Shown here piece by piece: positions 37,984 to 47,900 of a stretch of 64,000 nucleotides of DNA. The notes beneath the pieces are model-generated. The model saw only the letters and a program-made list of their open reading frames with translations. It had not been told where the DNA came from and did no database searches. Source of the stretch: Deltaproteobacteria bacterium (GTDB taxonomy: Bacteria; Myxococcota; SpSt-1050); the NCBI GenBank assembly GCA_026416535.1, contig JAOAFA010000098.1, forward strand, positions 1-64,000, read 5' to 3'. Position 1 is the first letter of the stretch, and each line of letters begins with the position of its first letter. A program made the translations under genes and the position numbers.

Positions 37984-38057
37984 ACGGGCGATACAGGGCT
38001 CGAACCTGCAACCTTCGGCTCCGGAGGCCAATGCTCTATCCAATTGAGCTAATCGCC
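37984..38057 (-). tRNA. tRNA-Arg (anticodon CCG)
   Basis: On the minus strand the 74 nt fold into a full cloverleaf: acceptor GGGCGAT/ATCGCCC, D-arm GCTC/GAGC and anticodon stem TTGGC/GCCGA. The loop CTCCGGA gives anticodon CCG, and the T-arm GCAGG-TTCGAGC-CCTGT is intact. The CCA end is not encoded. It reads CGG codons. Confidence 0.95.
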
Positions 38058-38066
38058 CGAAAAAAC

Positions 38067-40061
38067 TCAACGAACTCTCAACCGCCATTGAACAACCTCA
38101 GATTTGTTTGATAGAGATGAATCATCAACCGCATAAACCTGGATTGTTATTACCTGATTAGAAACAAGAGAATCGGGGATATTAAAGCTAAATATCACTT
38201 CATCGCTCTTCTTATTTATCAACAACTTTTTAAAATCATTATAAGGACTAATAATATTTGCATTAACCTCGGAAACAAAACTATTTTTATCTTCTACTTT
38301 AACCGTCAATTCTAATGTAGAACCGGGATCCACATATGAATTATAAACAGGGGATATTACGTTCACAATAGGCTTCACATTATCAATTACCTTTACTTGT
38401 ATAGTATCAGATTTACCTTCATTATTAGCAGTATCAACTGCAGTGGCCACAATTGAAAGTGTCCCTTCGGCTATTTCACTAAAAAGTTTGTAACTAAAAT
38501 CTTTAGTAATGGATCTCTGCGGGATAGGCAGTTCGTAGGTTTCTTCTACATCTACCCCTTCTATCCCTTCTATGTGATATGAAATAGACTTAATTGATAG
38601 ATTCGAGGATTGGCTAAAAATAGTCATATTTATAATAGATAAGGGATAAAACACATCCCCATTAGATGGAGAGAGTATTTTGACCACAGGCCTTGGATTT
38701 ACAACATTGACCCTAACAGGACTAGATGTGCCCTTCGTTTCAGACTCTGAATTATCGGTTGCCTCCACGTATATTATTAATTGATCACCAGCCTTAAGGT
38801 TAGACGGGATAATAAAATCGAAATTAAAACTTACTAGTGGTTGGGGTGGAGCAATAGAGATCTTTCTTTCCTCGGAATGAGCACCTGAAATTCTCAAGGT
38901 AATCTCTTTTATTTGATACCTTCCCGAAGTGGCTGTTCCGTAAATGGAGATCTTATCACCTATAGAAAAAGATGCATTATCTTGTGGAGAAATTATTACT
39001 ACTTTTGGCACGTCAGTTACAGAGGCGAAAAGCCTAAGTTCTACAGCATTTTCTATAGAACCATGCTTTGGATTATTTGTATCTTCAGCCCATGCATATA
39101 TAGAAAAACTCTCTCCATTTTTAAGTTTATCAGGGACAATAAAGCTAAATTCTTCTTCAACCACTCTTTTCTTGTTTACAACATCAATTACATTTACCTG
39201 TTCATTGTAAGAAAAATAATAATACACCTTATCAACAAGAGAACAATCATCCTCTGCTTTGAGTTTTACATCAATCTTTTCATTGATCGAGACAAAAGAA
39301 CCATAGGCAGGACTAATAAACGTTAAAACTGGTGCATTCTCATCGAATGGGTGCCCATTTATCTTTAACAAAAGTCTCTTTTCCACAAAATTTACCTGCA
39401 AAGAGCCATCATATACTCTTAAAAGTAGTTGAACAACACCACAATTTCTTTTAGGAGCAACCAATCTGTACCTCCTACTAACGTATTTTTCATCTACCTT
39501 TTCAGAAATCTTTGTAGTAATATAGTTGCTTAAATCCATAAGTTCTATTTTACTTATTCCTGAGTTTAAATCCTGGGCCTCCACGAGGATAGAGAATGTA
39601 GAATCTGAATATATTATATCAGAGGGAGATTGGTCTTTTTCAAATTTAATGATCTGAGGCGGAGACATATCTAAGATCCTAACTATAACGACATTAGAAA
39701 CAACGAACAACCCTTCATTCGTCTCAGCTATAACTTTACAGAAAATACTCTCCTCATTCGAATCTTTATCAACTGTAAAATTTGTTATCTCCACCTGGTA
39801 AGGAGGTGTGCGATTTTGAACACCTGCAATGTCGAAAAACCTCTTACCGGCTATAAACACCATATTTCTCAACGGGGCCAATCCATCAACTTTTAGAGTA
39901 AATTTAATCGTCTCCCCGGGTATTGCGGAAATAATGAGATCCTTTGACTCCGGTATCAGCTTCAACACATATTTATCCTCTTCCTTTCCTTCCTTTAATT
40001 CCGCATTAATACAAGAAAAAACTCCTATCACTACCACACATATAGCAATAAACTTTTTCAT
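38067..40061 (-). CDS. Exported protein with tandem Ig-like repeats
   Basis: The 664-residue precursor has a signal 'FIAICVVVIGVFSCINAE', possibly a lipoprotein. At least four bacterial Ig-like modules of about 95 residues follow, each opening with an 'SPxxGxxF' strand: 'SPAYGSFVSINEKIDVKL', 'SPQDNASFSIGDKISIYG', 'SPSNGDVFYPLSIINM' and 'SPVYNSYVDPGSTLELTV'. It is probably a surface or adhesive protein. The start at 40061 follows AGAGGTGG; the track start is upstream of the candidate -10. Confidence 0.7.
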   Translation of the reverse strand: MKKFIAICVVVIGVFSCINAELKEGKEEDKYVLKLIPESKDLIISAIPGETIKFTLKVDGLAPLRNMVFIAGKRFFDIAGVQNRTPPYQVEITNFTVDKDSNEESIFCKVIAETNEGLFVVSNVVIVRILDMSPPQIIKFEKDQSPSDIIYSDSTFSILVEAQDLNSGISKIELMDLSNYITTKISEKVDEKYVSRRYRLVAPKRNCGVVQLLLRVYDGSLQVNFVEKRLLLKINGHPFDENAPVLTFISPAYGSFVSINEKIDVKLKAEDDCSLVDKVYYYFSYNEQVNVIDVVNKKRVVEEEFSFIVPDKLKNGESFSIYAWAEDTNNPKHGSIENAVELRLFASVTDVPKVVIISPQDNASFSIGDKISIYGTATSGRYQIKEITLRISGAHSEERKISIAPPQPLVSFNFDFIIPSNLKAGDQLIIYVEATDNSESETKGTSSPVRVNVVNPRPVVKILSPSNGDVFYPLSIINMTIFSQSSNLSIKSISYHIEGIEGVDVEETYELPIPQRSITKDFSYKLFSEIAEGTLSIVATAVDTANNEGKSDTIQVKVIDNVKPIVNVISPVYNSYVDPGSTLELTVKVEDKNSFVSEVNANIISPYNDFKKLLINKKSDEVIFSFNIPDSLVSNQVITIQVYAVDDSSLSNKSEVVQWRLRVR

Positions 40062-40081
40062 CAGACCACCTCTCTGAGCTA

Positions 40082-40109
40082 ATAATAGCAAAATAACTAT
40101 GTAAATCAA
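40082..40109 (-). promoter_or_regulatory. Promoter of the Ig-repeat gene
   Basis: On the minus strand, TTGATT, a 16 bp spacer and TATTAT lie about 20 bp upstream of the ATG at 40061. This suggests the gene is transcribed separately from the barrel operon upstream. Confidence 0.45.
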
Positions 40110-40336
40110 CAATAAAATTCACAACTGCTAAGGTAATAGTAGGAGAAAGAAAACTCAAGTTAAATTCTCTATTTTATTCTCTTCCTTTTCAAAACTAAGA
40201 CTCCATAAAAGCCTTTTAAGGGTTTTTGGATTCATCATTGAAATTAAATTAGATTAATAAGATCCCAATTCATACCAAAAATAGGAAAAAAGGAGAAACA
40301 CTTGAGGTTACCCCGAAGAAGATAGAGCTAAAATAC

Positions 40337-41743
40337 TCAATCACATTCATCTATGGTAACTGGGAATACTTTGGAGGGGGGTTTCCACTGTGAAACGGGC
40401 AGTTTATTTCCTTTAGAATCTTGCTGTCTCTCTTGAGCATCGGGGATATTATCTCTATCGGCATCAGTGTTCCAATTAACAGTTCCAGTTCCCCCCTTCG
40501 AAGGAAGCAATTGGTTTGCCTTATCCTTATTAGTTGTCTCATCACCAAAAGAATCATACCGTGTTACAAAATGATCACCATTTACATCAATAATTTCTAA
40601 AAGCCTCTGATTACCAGGCCATTCTTCTGTACCCGTCCAGACATCACCAGCCAATCCAAAAGTAAACTTATAACCTATTCTAAGTCCCTTGGGGAGAACA
40701 AATGATATAGTCCAGATATTATCACCCGATATCTCATCGCCATTTGTCCCATCATCATACATCTGGATCACATTCGGCTTCCAGTTCTTAAACACTTCTT
40801 GATTTAATTTCTCATCCTGAATAGGTGAATCCTTGTGAATTCCAAGTGCAATAAACATCTTCGCACCGTCTTTTTTAGTTGCCCATTTATAAGGATTGAT
40901 TGTATTACCATTAGAATCGACAAGTCCCTCATTAATATTTGCCGTAATTACTGTTGCTAACCTACTTTCATCATATTTTGCAATAAATTCAAACTCCGAA
41001 GAACTTTTCATGACTTGCGTCTCAAAAGGCTCTACAGATTTATCATCTCCTTCTGTATAATCTACACTATTATTCCTCAAAAACTTTTCTGAAAGTATAC
41101 TTTTAGAATTATTATCTTTAAGAAATGAGACAACATCAAACATAATATCACTCCCGGTATCACTTCCAGCATTCAATATCTTTGTCACCATTGTCAAAAG
41201 TCTGTTTGACTCAGAATCCTTCTCAAATTTCAAGAAGACTTCACCTTTTGCATTTTTTATAGCACAATATGAGATTGTAGAAAGAGATAACCCCATTCTT
41301 CTTAATTTCGAAATAGCAAGTATTGTATAAGTTGTTGTCCTCTCATCTATCACATTATCAATAACCTTAACCTTAAATGAATCGCTCTTACTCTCTTCGA
41401 TTGTCGATGCCTTGTCTAATTTTGGGTAAATATCAAATAAAACTCTGTTACCGCTTCTTAGCACCACAATCGCATTATTCAAGTCTACTTTAGAACTAAC
41501 TTCTATTGCGAATTTCCCATCTTGTGCTATCATCCCACTTTTTACTGCAACACTATCTCCAGATGAGGAAATAAGATCTGCTGTCCCGGATTTTAAAAAA
41601 TTCGTAACACCTACTATTATCCTATTTTCAACGGAACCAGGGTCTTCTGGCACACTCGATAAATTACTGAATAGCAAACTCTCTATACCACAATTTTGTA
41701 GACAGATAACTATAAATATAACAAACAAATATCTCTTCACCAT
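40337..41743 (-). CDS. Lipoprotein with choice-of-anchor X-like domain
   Basis: The 468-residue precursor has a lipobox-like 'CLQNCGIE'. A C-terminal part (about 300-420) carries 'VIQMYDDGTNGDEISGDNIW' and 'DVNGDHFVTRYDSFGDE', as in choice-of-anchor X domains. It ends with a Ca-binding-like 'NTDADRDNIPDAQERQQD'. The N-terminal half is not recognised. It overlaps the upstream barrel gene by 7 bp, so the two are translationally coupled. Function unknown; a surface partner of the barrel is inferred. Confidence 0.65.
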   Translation of the reverse strand: MVKRYLFVIFIVICLQNCGIESLLFSNLSSVPEDPGSVENRIIVGVTNFLKSGTADLISSSGDSVAVKSGMIAQDGKFAIEVSSKVDLNNAIVVLRSGNRVLFDIYPKLDKASTIEESKSDSFKVKVIDNVIDERTTTYTILAISKLRRMGLSLSTISYCAIKNAKGEVFLKFEKDSESNRLLTMVTKILNAGSDTGSDIMFDVVSFLKDNNSKSILSEKFLRNNSVDYTEGDDKSVEPFETQVMKSSSEFEFIAKYDESRLATVITANINEGLVDSNGNTINPYKWATKKDGAKMFIALGIHKDSPIQDEKLNQEVFKNWKPNVIQMYDDGTNGDEISGDNIWTISFVLPKGLRIGYKFTFGLAGDVWTGTEEWPGNQRLLEIIDVNGDHFVTRYDSFGDETTNKDKANQLLPSKGGTGTVNWNTDADRDNIPDAQERQQDSKGNKLPVSQWKPPSKVFPVTIDECD

Positions 41744-43656
41744 ACAACCTCCATGGTCGCTTTAGATCTAACTACCTTAAAAATATTTTCTGAGGGTGAC
41801 TGCTCTCCTCTATTTTGATCCTTATTAAGGTATTCAAGATAATATCTAATAGAAGCACCCCCAAATACATAAGATAACATTACAAAAGGTTTATGCTTTA
41901 CTGTGAGATAATTGTAATAAATTGACTCGGTGGGATCACTAGATCTATTCTTCTCATCCCATGTATCATACTGATAGCCCAATGTTGCCTTAAACTCATC
42001 GTTAAATTGATACTCAGTAGCAAATCTAAGCGTTAAAATGTTTCCAACATAATCATCTTCTTTTTTCCCTACCTTTCTATAATCTGTATCCATTATAAAC
42101 TTTGCTTTAATAGATAAACCGAGCCCTGAAACAAATGATGGAAAATATTTAGTCGTAAAGACGAATAGATTTGTATGTCGATCCTGATTTCTTTTATAAA
42201 CCGAACGTGGGTCTCTTCCTCTATCAAGGGTATTTGAATAGTCGTAAAAGTCCGTATCAGTATACCCTTCTGAATATGTAAAATTGGGGTATGTATTATC
42301 AATATCCCTATTCTGTCTATTTGTATTATATGTCAAAAATGTATACTCAAGTGAAAAGGAGAAATCACCTGTATTTAAATTGTTCAATAAAGTAACGCCT
42401 CTCCACCCAATACATGATTCATAAAACGGCTCATCAAAATCGATAAACTCATTTGCAAGATTAAGAGTAGGCAGTTGACCACCCTCCATAAATCCATCTG
42501 TAACAAGGACATCTGCCTCTCTTCGAGTTCCAAAAGTTGCTGTCCAATTTTCACCAAAATTGAAAATTTCGAGTTTCAATTGATAATTTATCTCTTCCAA
42601 TGGAACAAATTCAACAAGAAGCTTTTCAATAGCATCACTTACCGGGTCAGACGAATAAATCATGGGGAACATACCCTGGGATTCTCTTACACCGTTTGTA
42701 GCGTACTTAGTATTAATCGCCGAGAGTGAATATCCAACAATAAAATTAATTGAGATTTTATCAGTCACATCGTATTCCATTTCAAAAGTAGCATTAAGAT
42801 TTCTATACCTATAATCAAGGGCTACAGCATTATCTTTCTCACAGTTAGCTATAGGATTTCCAAGCTCATCTTTACAATCTGGGTATTTGGCTCCTTTAGC
42901 ATCAGGATCCAATAGATTTGCTTCAAGATCATTTACAAAGCTTACAATGCTGGTGAGATTTAATCTATCAGAAATATTATATTTTAATTTTGCTGCATAG
43001 GCATAATCATTAGTATAAAATGGATTTGTCAGGATAGGATCACCTATGCCTGTTGACCAACCTGGTCCAACATAGAGTTTCGGTAATGCTATTATCCCAA
43101 GCACATACTCTATATCCCTCCCTTTATTGGCACCTTCAACAAATATGCCCTTGCCGTTATCTCGGTCAATGTACCGAGATTTACCTATAGTATAAGGATT
43201 AAACATTGAAAAATCAGATGAACCAACACTTACTGCTGTTACAAAAGGAATAGGTGGTGCAAGTCTAATATTGTAACCTCTTAGCTTTATATACTCTGCT
43301 CGATTCATTCCTAAGGATTCCCCTGATGTATTTGGTTTATCATACTTTATATCCCCACTCTCCCACCAATCCTGCCAAACAGAACCAAATCTACTTTCAA
43401 GCCTAACTGTGGCAAGCACATATTGTGAGACATGCCCTTTGATATTCAATTCAAACTCAGACCCGACTCCATTATCCCCACTTATACCTTCTTTGGGCCA
43501 AAACGGATTTCCTAGAGTAAGAACTCCTTGAGAATCATTATTGCGATAAAGCCATTTATTATATATCTTCCCATAAAACTCAAAATTTGCGGTATCAGAG
43601 TACACAATAGAATAAAAGCAAAACACAAAGGGTAACAAGAAAGTAACTCTTCTCAT
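41737..43656 (-). CDS. Large outer-membrane beta-barrel protein of unknown function
   Basis: The 639-residue precursor has a signal peptide ending 'YSIVYSDTANF'. It then has many alternating strands with aromatic girdles ('EFYGKIYNKWLYRN', 'VLATVRLESRFGSVWQDWW', 'LGYQYDTWDEK'), ending 'VRSKATMEVVW' with the C-terminal aromatic typical of BAM substrates. It resembles carbohydrate- or alginate-type porins in style, but no family is certain. It is the middle gene of a three-gene unit with a DOMON-like protein upstream and a lipoprotein downstream. Confidence 0.65.
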   Translation of the reverse strand: MRRVTFLLPFVFCFYSIVYSDTANFEFYGKIYNKWLYRNNDSQGVLTLGNPFWPKEGISGDNGVGSEFELNIKGHVSQYVLATVRLESRFGSVWQDWWESGDIKYDKPNTSGESLGMNRAEYIKLRGYNIRLAPPIPFVTAVSVGSSDFSMFNPYTIGKSRYIDRDNGKGIFVEGANKGRDIEYVLGIIALPKLYVGPGWSTGIGDPILTNPFYTNDYAYAAKLKYNISDRLNLTSIVSFVNDLEANLLDPDAKGAKYPDCKDELGNPIANCEKDNAVALDYRYRNLNATFEMEYDVTDKISINFIVGYSLSAINTKYATNGVRESQGMFPMIYSSDPVSDAIEKLLVEFVPLEEINYQLKLEIFNFGENWTATFGTRREADVLVTDGFMEGGQLPTLNLANEFIDFDEPFYESCIGWRGVTLLNNLNTGDFSFSLEYTFLTYNTNRQNRDIDNTYPNFTYSEGYTDTDFYDYSNTLDRGRDPRSVYKRNQDRHTNLFVFTTKYFPSFVSGLGLSIKAKFIMDTDYRKVGKKEDDYVGNILTLRFATEYQFNDEFKATLGYQYDTWDEKNRSSDPTESIYYNYLTVKHKPFVMLSYVFGGASIRYYLEYLNKDQNRGEQSPSENIFKVVRSKATMEVVW

Positions 43657-43677
43657 AATACATCCTTATAAAAAAGT

Positions 43678-44502
43678 TTACCTATAAACCATGGGTATCC
43701 TTACGATCTCCCATTTTGAGGGATCAGGATCACACTTAAATCCCTTCAATATCTCGTATTGTTTCTCTATTTCCTCTTTACCACCTTTTGCCGGTGCTAC
43801 GATTATATCTATTACATGTGGATCACAATCATAATCTGAACCACCTCCAAATCTATGTGGACCTTCATATTCATTTACCTTCCTTGTCAGAAAGTCCTTT
43901 TTATCTGGATATCCCTCATTGCTTTGCATTATCACCTGGAAACCCCACTTGGTAGAAAACCCTCCCAAATCCTTCTTAGGAACAATTGCTATAATACTCC
44001 TACCCTGAACAAATGTCCTTTTAGGAACTACTATTCTTTCTTTAAATTTTTCTGCCTTGAGTTTTATCTCATCATTTATCCTCGCCCTACTCTGAGGAGA
44101 AAGGACAATACACTTTTCATAAAAAGATTCCTTTTCAAATTTTATGTTCAAACCTGGCAAACCCTCTTCTTCACCTGATCCTTCTTTATGATCCATGTCA
44201 ATAAATACAAATGCCATTTGTATTGAAAAGCCATTACCGGGCTGTGGCCAACTCTTTGAATTCCAGGGGTCTTCGATCTTTGCATTAACAGTTAATTTAA
44301 ACTCTACATCTTCTCCCTTCTCTCTGACCTCCAATCTTGATATATCAAATGAACCCTTCTTATAAACAGAATCCGTAGGATATATGTAACTCCCCGGCCC
44401 CTTATCATCACCAATAGGATCATCAAACAAAACCTCTTCTCCAAACAAGTAATTGGATACAACAAAACTCACAAAGATTAAGATGATAATCCTGTGTTTC
44501 AT
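43678..44502 (-). CDS. Exported glucodextranase C-terminal / DOMON-like glycan-binding protein
   Basis: The 274-residue precursor has signal 'FVSFVVSNYLFGEE'. The first half of the mature protein ('DDPIGDDKGPGSYIYPTDSVYKKGSFDISRLEV') matches the DOMON-like module at the C-terminus of glucodextranases and amylopullulanases, which binds alpha-glucans or caps the catalytic domain. No catalytic domain is attached, so it may act as a stand-alone binding protein. AAGGAGGT precedes the start. It is 21 bp before the barrel gene. Confidence 0.7.
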   Translation of the reverse strand: MKHRIIILIFVSFVVSNYLFGEEVLFDDPIGDDKGPGSYIYPTDSVYKKGSFDISRLEVREKGEDVEFKLTVNAKIEDPWNSKSWPQPGNGFSIQMAFVFIDMDHKEGSGEEEGLPGLNIKFEKESFYEKCIVLSPQSRARINDEIKLKAEKFKERIVVPKRTFVQGRSIIAIVPKKDLGGFSTKWGFQVIMQSNEGYPDKKDFLTRKVNEYEGPHRFGGGSDYDCDPHVIDIIVAPAKGGKEEIEKQYEILKGFKCDPDPSKWEIVRIPMVYR

Positions 44503-44540
44503 TAGATGACCTCCTTAAAAATGATTTAAGTCAAAAATAG

Positions 44541-44569
44541 CTTATACCAATTTTTTATTGTCATTGCAA
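44541..44569 (-). promoter_or_regulatory. Promoter of the DOMON-like / barrel / lipoprotein operon
   Basis: On the minus strand, TTGCAA, a 17 bp spacer and TATAAG. The leader to the ATG at 44502 would be about 32 nt and carries AAGGAGGT. Confidence 0.5.
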
Positions 44570-44623
44570 TCAAACAAATTTCAAAATCTTTTACTGATTT
44601 TACCATACTTATTCAATCATATG

Positions 44624-44672
44624 CCTTATCCACGTGCAGTTATGTAGTAATTTTCACTACTCCCGGATAAGG
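44624..44672. repeat. Nested inverted repeat (8 bp outer, 5 bp inner stem)
   Basis: CCTTATCC at 44624-44631 pairs perfectly with GGATAAGG at 44665-44672, and GTAGT (44644-44648) pairs with ACTAC (44656-44660) inside it. The fold is possible on either strand as RNA or could be an operator. On the plus strand it is followed by ATATTTTTAATTTT, so a terminator-like or small-RNA end is conceivable. Confidence 0.4.
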
Positions 44673-44969
44673 ATATTTTTAATTTTCCAAAAACTCGCAA
44701 ATTACACTTCAAAGGAAAAAGCTCTTTACTGTATAGGAAAGTGTTAAAAGAGTGCCAGGTTATTAATAATTAGGAAGCCCTGTTATAAATACAAATAACA
44801 AGTCAGGAGGTTATACCCAACATTTTAGTTTCCCAGAGATATTAAATTTTGCCCTCCTAAAAAAACATCTTGCTTTTCCAAAAAGATTGTGATAGAAGAC
44901 TCAGGCTTTAACGTATTGTAACACACATTGCAATATATGTATTTATAATAGTTTATATTATGAGGATGT

Positions 44970-47900
44970 ATGAAACCTTTAAGGCTTGAACTAATTGGCT
45001 TCAAATCATTTTTCAATCATACCGTATTTACGTTTAATGACGGGATAACCTGTGTTGTTGGTCCAAATGGTTGTGGAAAAAGCAATGTTGTAGACGCAAT
45101 AAGATGGGTCTTAGGAGAGCAGGCCCCTAGTAAAATAAGGGGTAAATCCATGGACTCTGTAATATTCAGTGGCACAGATAAATATGCAGCCTCTGGAATG
45201 GCAGAGGTATCCTTTTACTTTGAAAATAACGAAAAAAATCTTCCTCCCCAATATAACTCCTACAATGAGATTTGCATTACAAGACGGATTTTTAAAACCG
45301 GCGAAAGCGAATATATGATTAATAAGGTTCCCTGCAGACTAACAGACATAGTCGAACTCTTTTTAGGAACAGGCTTCGGTACAAAGGCATATTCAATCAT
45401 TGATCAGGGAACTATTACAAACCTTGCTACAGCATCACCAGATGAAAGAAGACTTATGATTGAGGAGGCAGCAGGAATTACAAAATATAGAAATAGAAAA
45501 AAAGTGGCTCTTTCAAGGCTTGAGCAATCAGAAAATAATCTCTTACGAATATCCGATGTCATCAAAGAAATAGATAGACAGATAGTGGTTATCCAAAAGC
45601 AGGCAAGGAAAGCAGAAAAATACAAAAGCTTAAAAGAGGAGTTCAATAAAATCGAATTAAAACGCATTAGATACGAACTTAAATGTATAATAGAAGAGGA
45701 AAAAGGGACCCAAGATGAAATAGAACACCTGAAAAACAAAGAATCAGAGCTTACTACACAGCTTACCAATCTTGAATCAAGGCATCTAGACATCAATTCT
45801 GAAATGGGAGAAAAAGAAAAGATATTAAATGAGCTAAATAATCAACTATTATCTATTGAGAGTCGAGTCAGGTTAGTTGAAAACGAAAAAAACTTCTATC
45901 AAAAGGAAATAGAACACCTTAATTTAAACAATCTCAATGGTGCTGATAGAATCACAAAAATTAAAGAAAGGATAGATGAACTCGAAAAAGAAACTGAGAT
46001 TAAAAACAAGGAAAAGGAAGAGATTGAAAATGAGATCGCAATCCATTCCATGAGAATTTCTGATCAAGAAAAAGAACTCTCAGAAATCACCAATAAGAAA
46101 CAGACGGTCCAATCGAAGTTGTCAGATGTCCAGCGTGAACTCATAGAAACAATGACAAATATTGCAAAATTCTCCAACAGAAGAAGCTATGTTGAATCAA
46201 TTCTACAAGAAAATAGCAAAAAGTTGGAGGCCCTAAAACTTGAGTGCAAACATCTTAGTTCCCAGTTTTCAGAACAAGAAAATTTACTAAAAACCAAACA
46301 AGCTGAAATCGAAATTAAATTAAAAGACGTAGAAAGCTTAGAAGCAAAGTTCTCTACATTTTCTGAAAAATTAATGGATTTAGAAAGCCAGCTACTTAAA
46401 TCTGAAACTACAATAATAAACACAAAAGAGAAACTTGCAGAAATGAAGTCTAGGTATAATTCACTATTAGAACTCGAAAGGAATCTTGAAGGATTTGATG
46501 AAGGCATTAAGAATATTCTCAAGGCGAGAAGTGAAAATCTTGATGAGAGAATTTCTAATGGCATCATGGGTCTAATCACTGAATACATAGAAGTAGAACC
46601 GGCTTATGAAAGGGCTATTGAGTCAGTATTAGGCGAAAAGCTACAGTCTTTAATAATAAGGGAACCCGAGGTAGGTCTCTATGCAATTGATTTTTTAAAG
46701 CAGACGTCCTCTGGGAGAACCACCTTTATACCGATAAAACCAAAACACCCACTATCATCCCATGGTACTCCATCTGGCAATGGGGTTATCGGACCCGCCT
46801 TAAATTTTGTAAAATGTCAACCTGAATTTCAAGAAATATCTAATGCACTCTTTGGAGACGTAGTGATTGTTGACAATTTAAGTAATGCCCTCAGCCTATG
46901 GTCTAATAACGGTTTCCAAAAGACTCTTGTTACAATAGATGGAGAGATAATCGAACATTCTGGGATTATCACTGGAGGCAGAAAGGAAAAGGCAGGTGGT
47001 CAGTTCGCAAGGAAAAGAGAGATAAAAGAACTGAAATCAAGAATCGAAGAATTTGAGACACTCTTCGAGATAGAACAGCAAAAATATGCAGCTATCAAAG
47101 AAGATTTAATAAGACACAGAGGTCTTTTAGAATCCCTAAAAGAAGAAATCCAAAGGAACAAAATACATAAAGTTGAAATTGAAAAGGATATATCATCAAT
47201 AAAAGAACGTCTAAGCCGTATAAATGATAGACTAAATGTAATTTACTTTGAAACAGAGAAATACGAAGACGAGTTAAGAGGCAACAAAGAGGAGCTTATT
47301 AATATAGAAGAACTACTTAAGGGTCTTGAACTCAAGAGGGACGAGCTCAAGACCCTTGAGCAATCTATCCAGAGGGAGCTTTCTGAGCTCACCACAGAGG
47401 AAAAAATACAAAACGATAGATTGACTAACTTTCGCATACAATCAGCTTCTGACAACGAGAAACTCCTATCAATAAAAAATCTACTAAACAGAATATCCAA
47501 TGAACAAAAGGAATTAAATTATGAAGTGGACATACTTACAAAATCCATCTCTTCTAACAATATAAAAATTGGTCAATTAAAAAAGCAGATTGTTGATAAA
47601 GAGAATGAATGTAGTATCCTCATTGAAGAACACAAAAAAATAACAGAGCAAAAAAACCTCTTGATGAATGATTTTAATAAATTTTCAGAAGAGATTCTCA
47701 ATATAGAAGGATTGATTAAAGACATACATAAACATATTTTAAATATCAGAGAACAGGTAGGAGCACTTACAATTAGGCTAAAAGAGATTCAATTTAGAAA
47801 AGAAAACTCTATCAATTTTTGTTTAGATAAGCTAAATATAGATATAACCAAAGAATTAACTAGTGGCTCAATCTCAAATGCTGAGGCCCTAACTGATGAT

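Larger units (their letters stand above)
44503..44969. other. 467 bp divergent intergenic region
   Basis: The gap between the DOMON-like gene (minus) and smc (plus) holds the minus promoter at 44541-44569, an inverted repeat at 44624-44672, and a possible smc -10 TATAAT at 44944-44949 without a good -35. AGGAGG and CCTCCT about 40 bp apart (44803-44860 region) could also pair. A minus-strand 63-residue ORF here overlaps smc and has no recognisable protein features. No known ncRNA was recognised. Confidence 0.6.

Noticed and set aside
37955-38011. N-terminal extension of the PilZ ORF
   Set aside because: It would be encoded within the tRNA-Arg gene; GGAGG and an ATG at 37954 give the normal PilZ start.
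40190-40225. AAAAGCC...GGTTTTT imperfect hairpin after the choice-of-anchor lipoprotein gene
   Set aside because: The stem is short with a wobble pair, and it sits about 110 bp past the stop; not enough for a terminator call.
44825-45016. Minus-strand 63-residue ORF before smc
   Set aside because: It overlaps the smc start on the opposite strand and has no recognisable motif or signal; treated as chance.
45404-46588. Minus-strand ORFs of 130 and 133 residues inside smc
   Set aside because: Ser/Phe-rich antisense shadows of the coiled-coil coding region.
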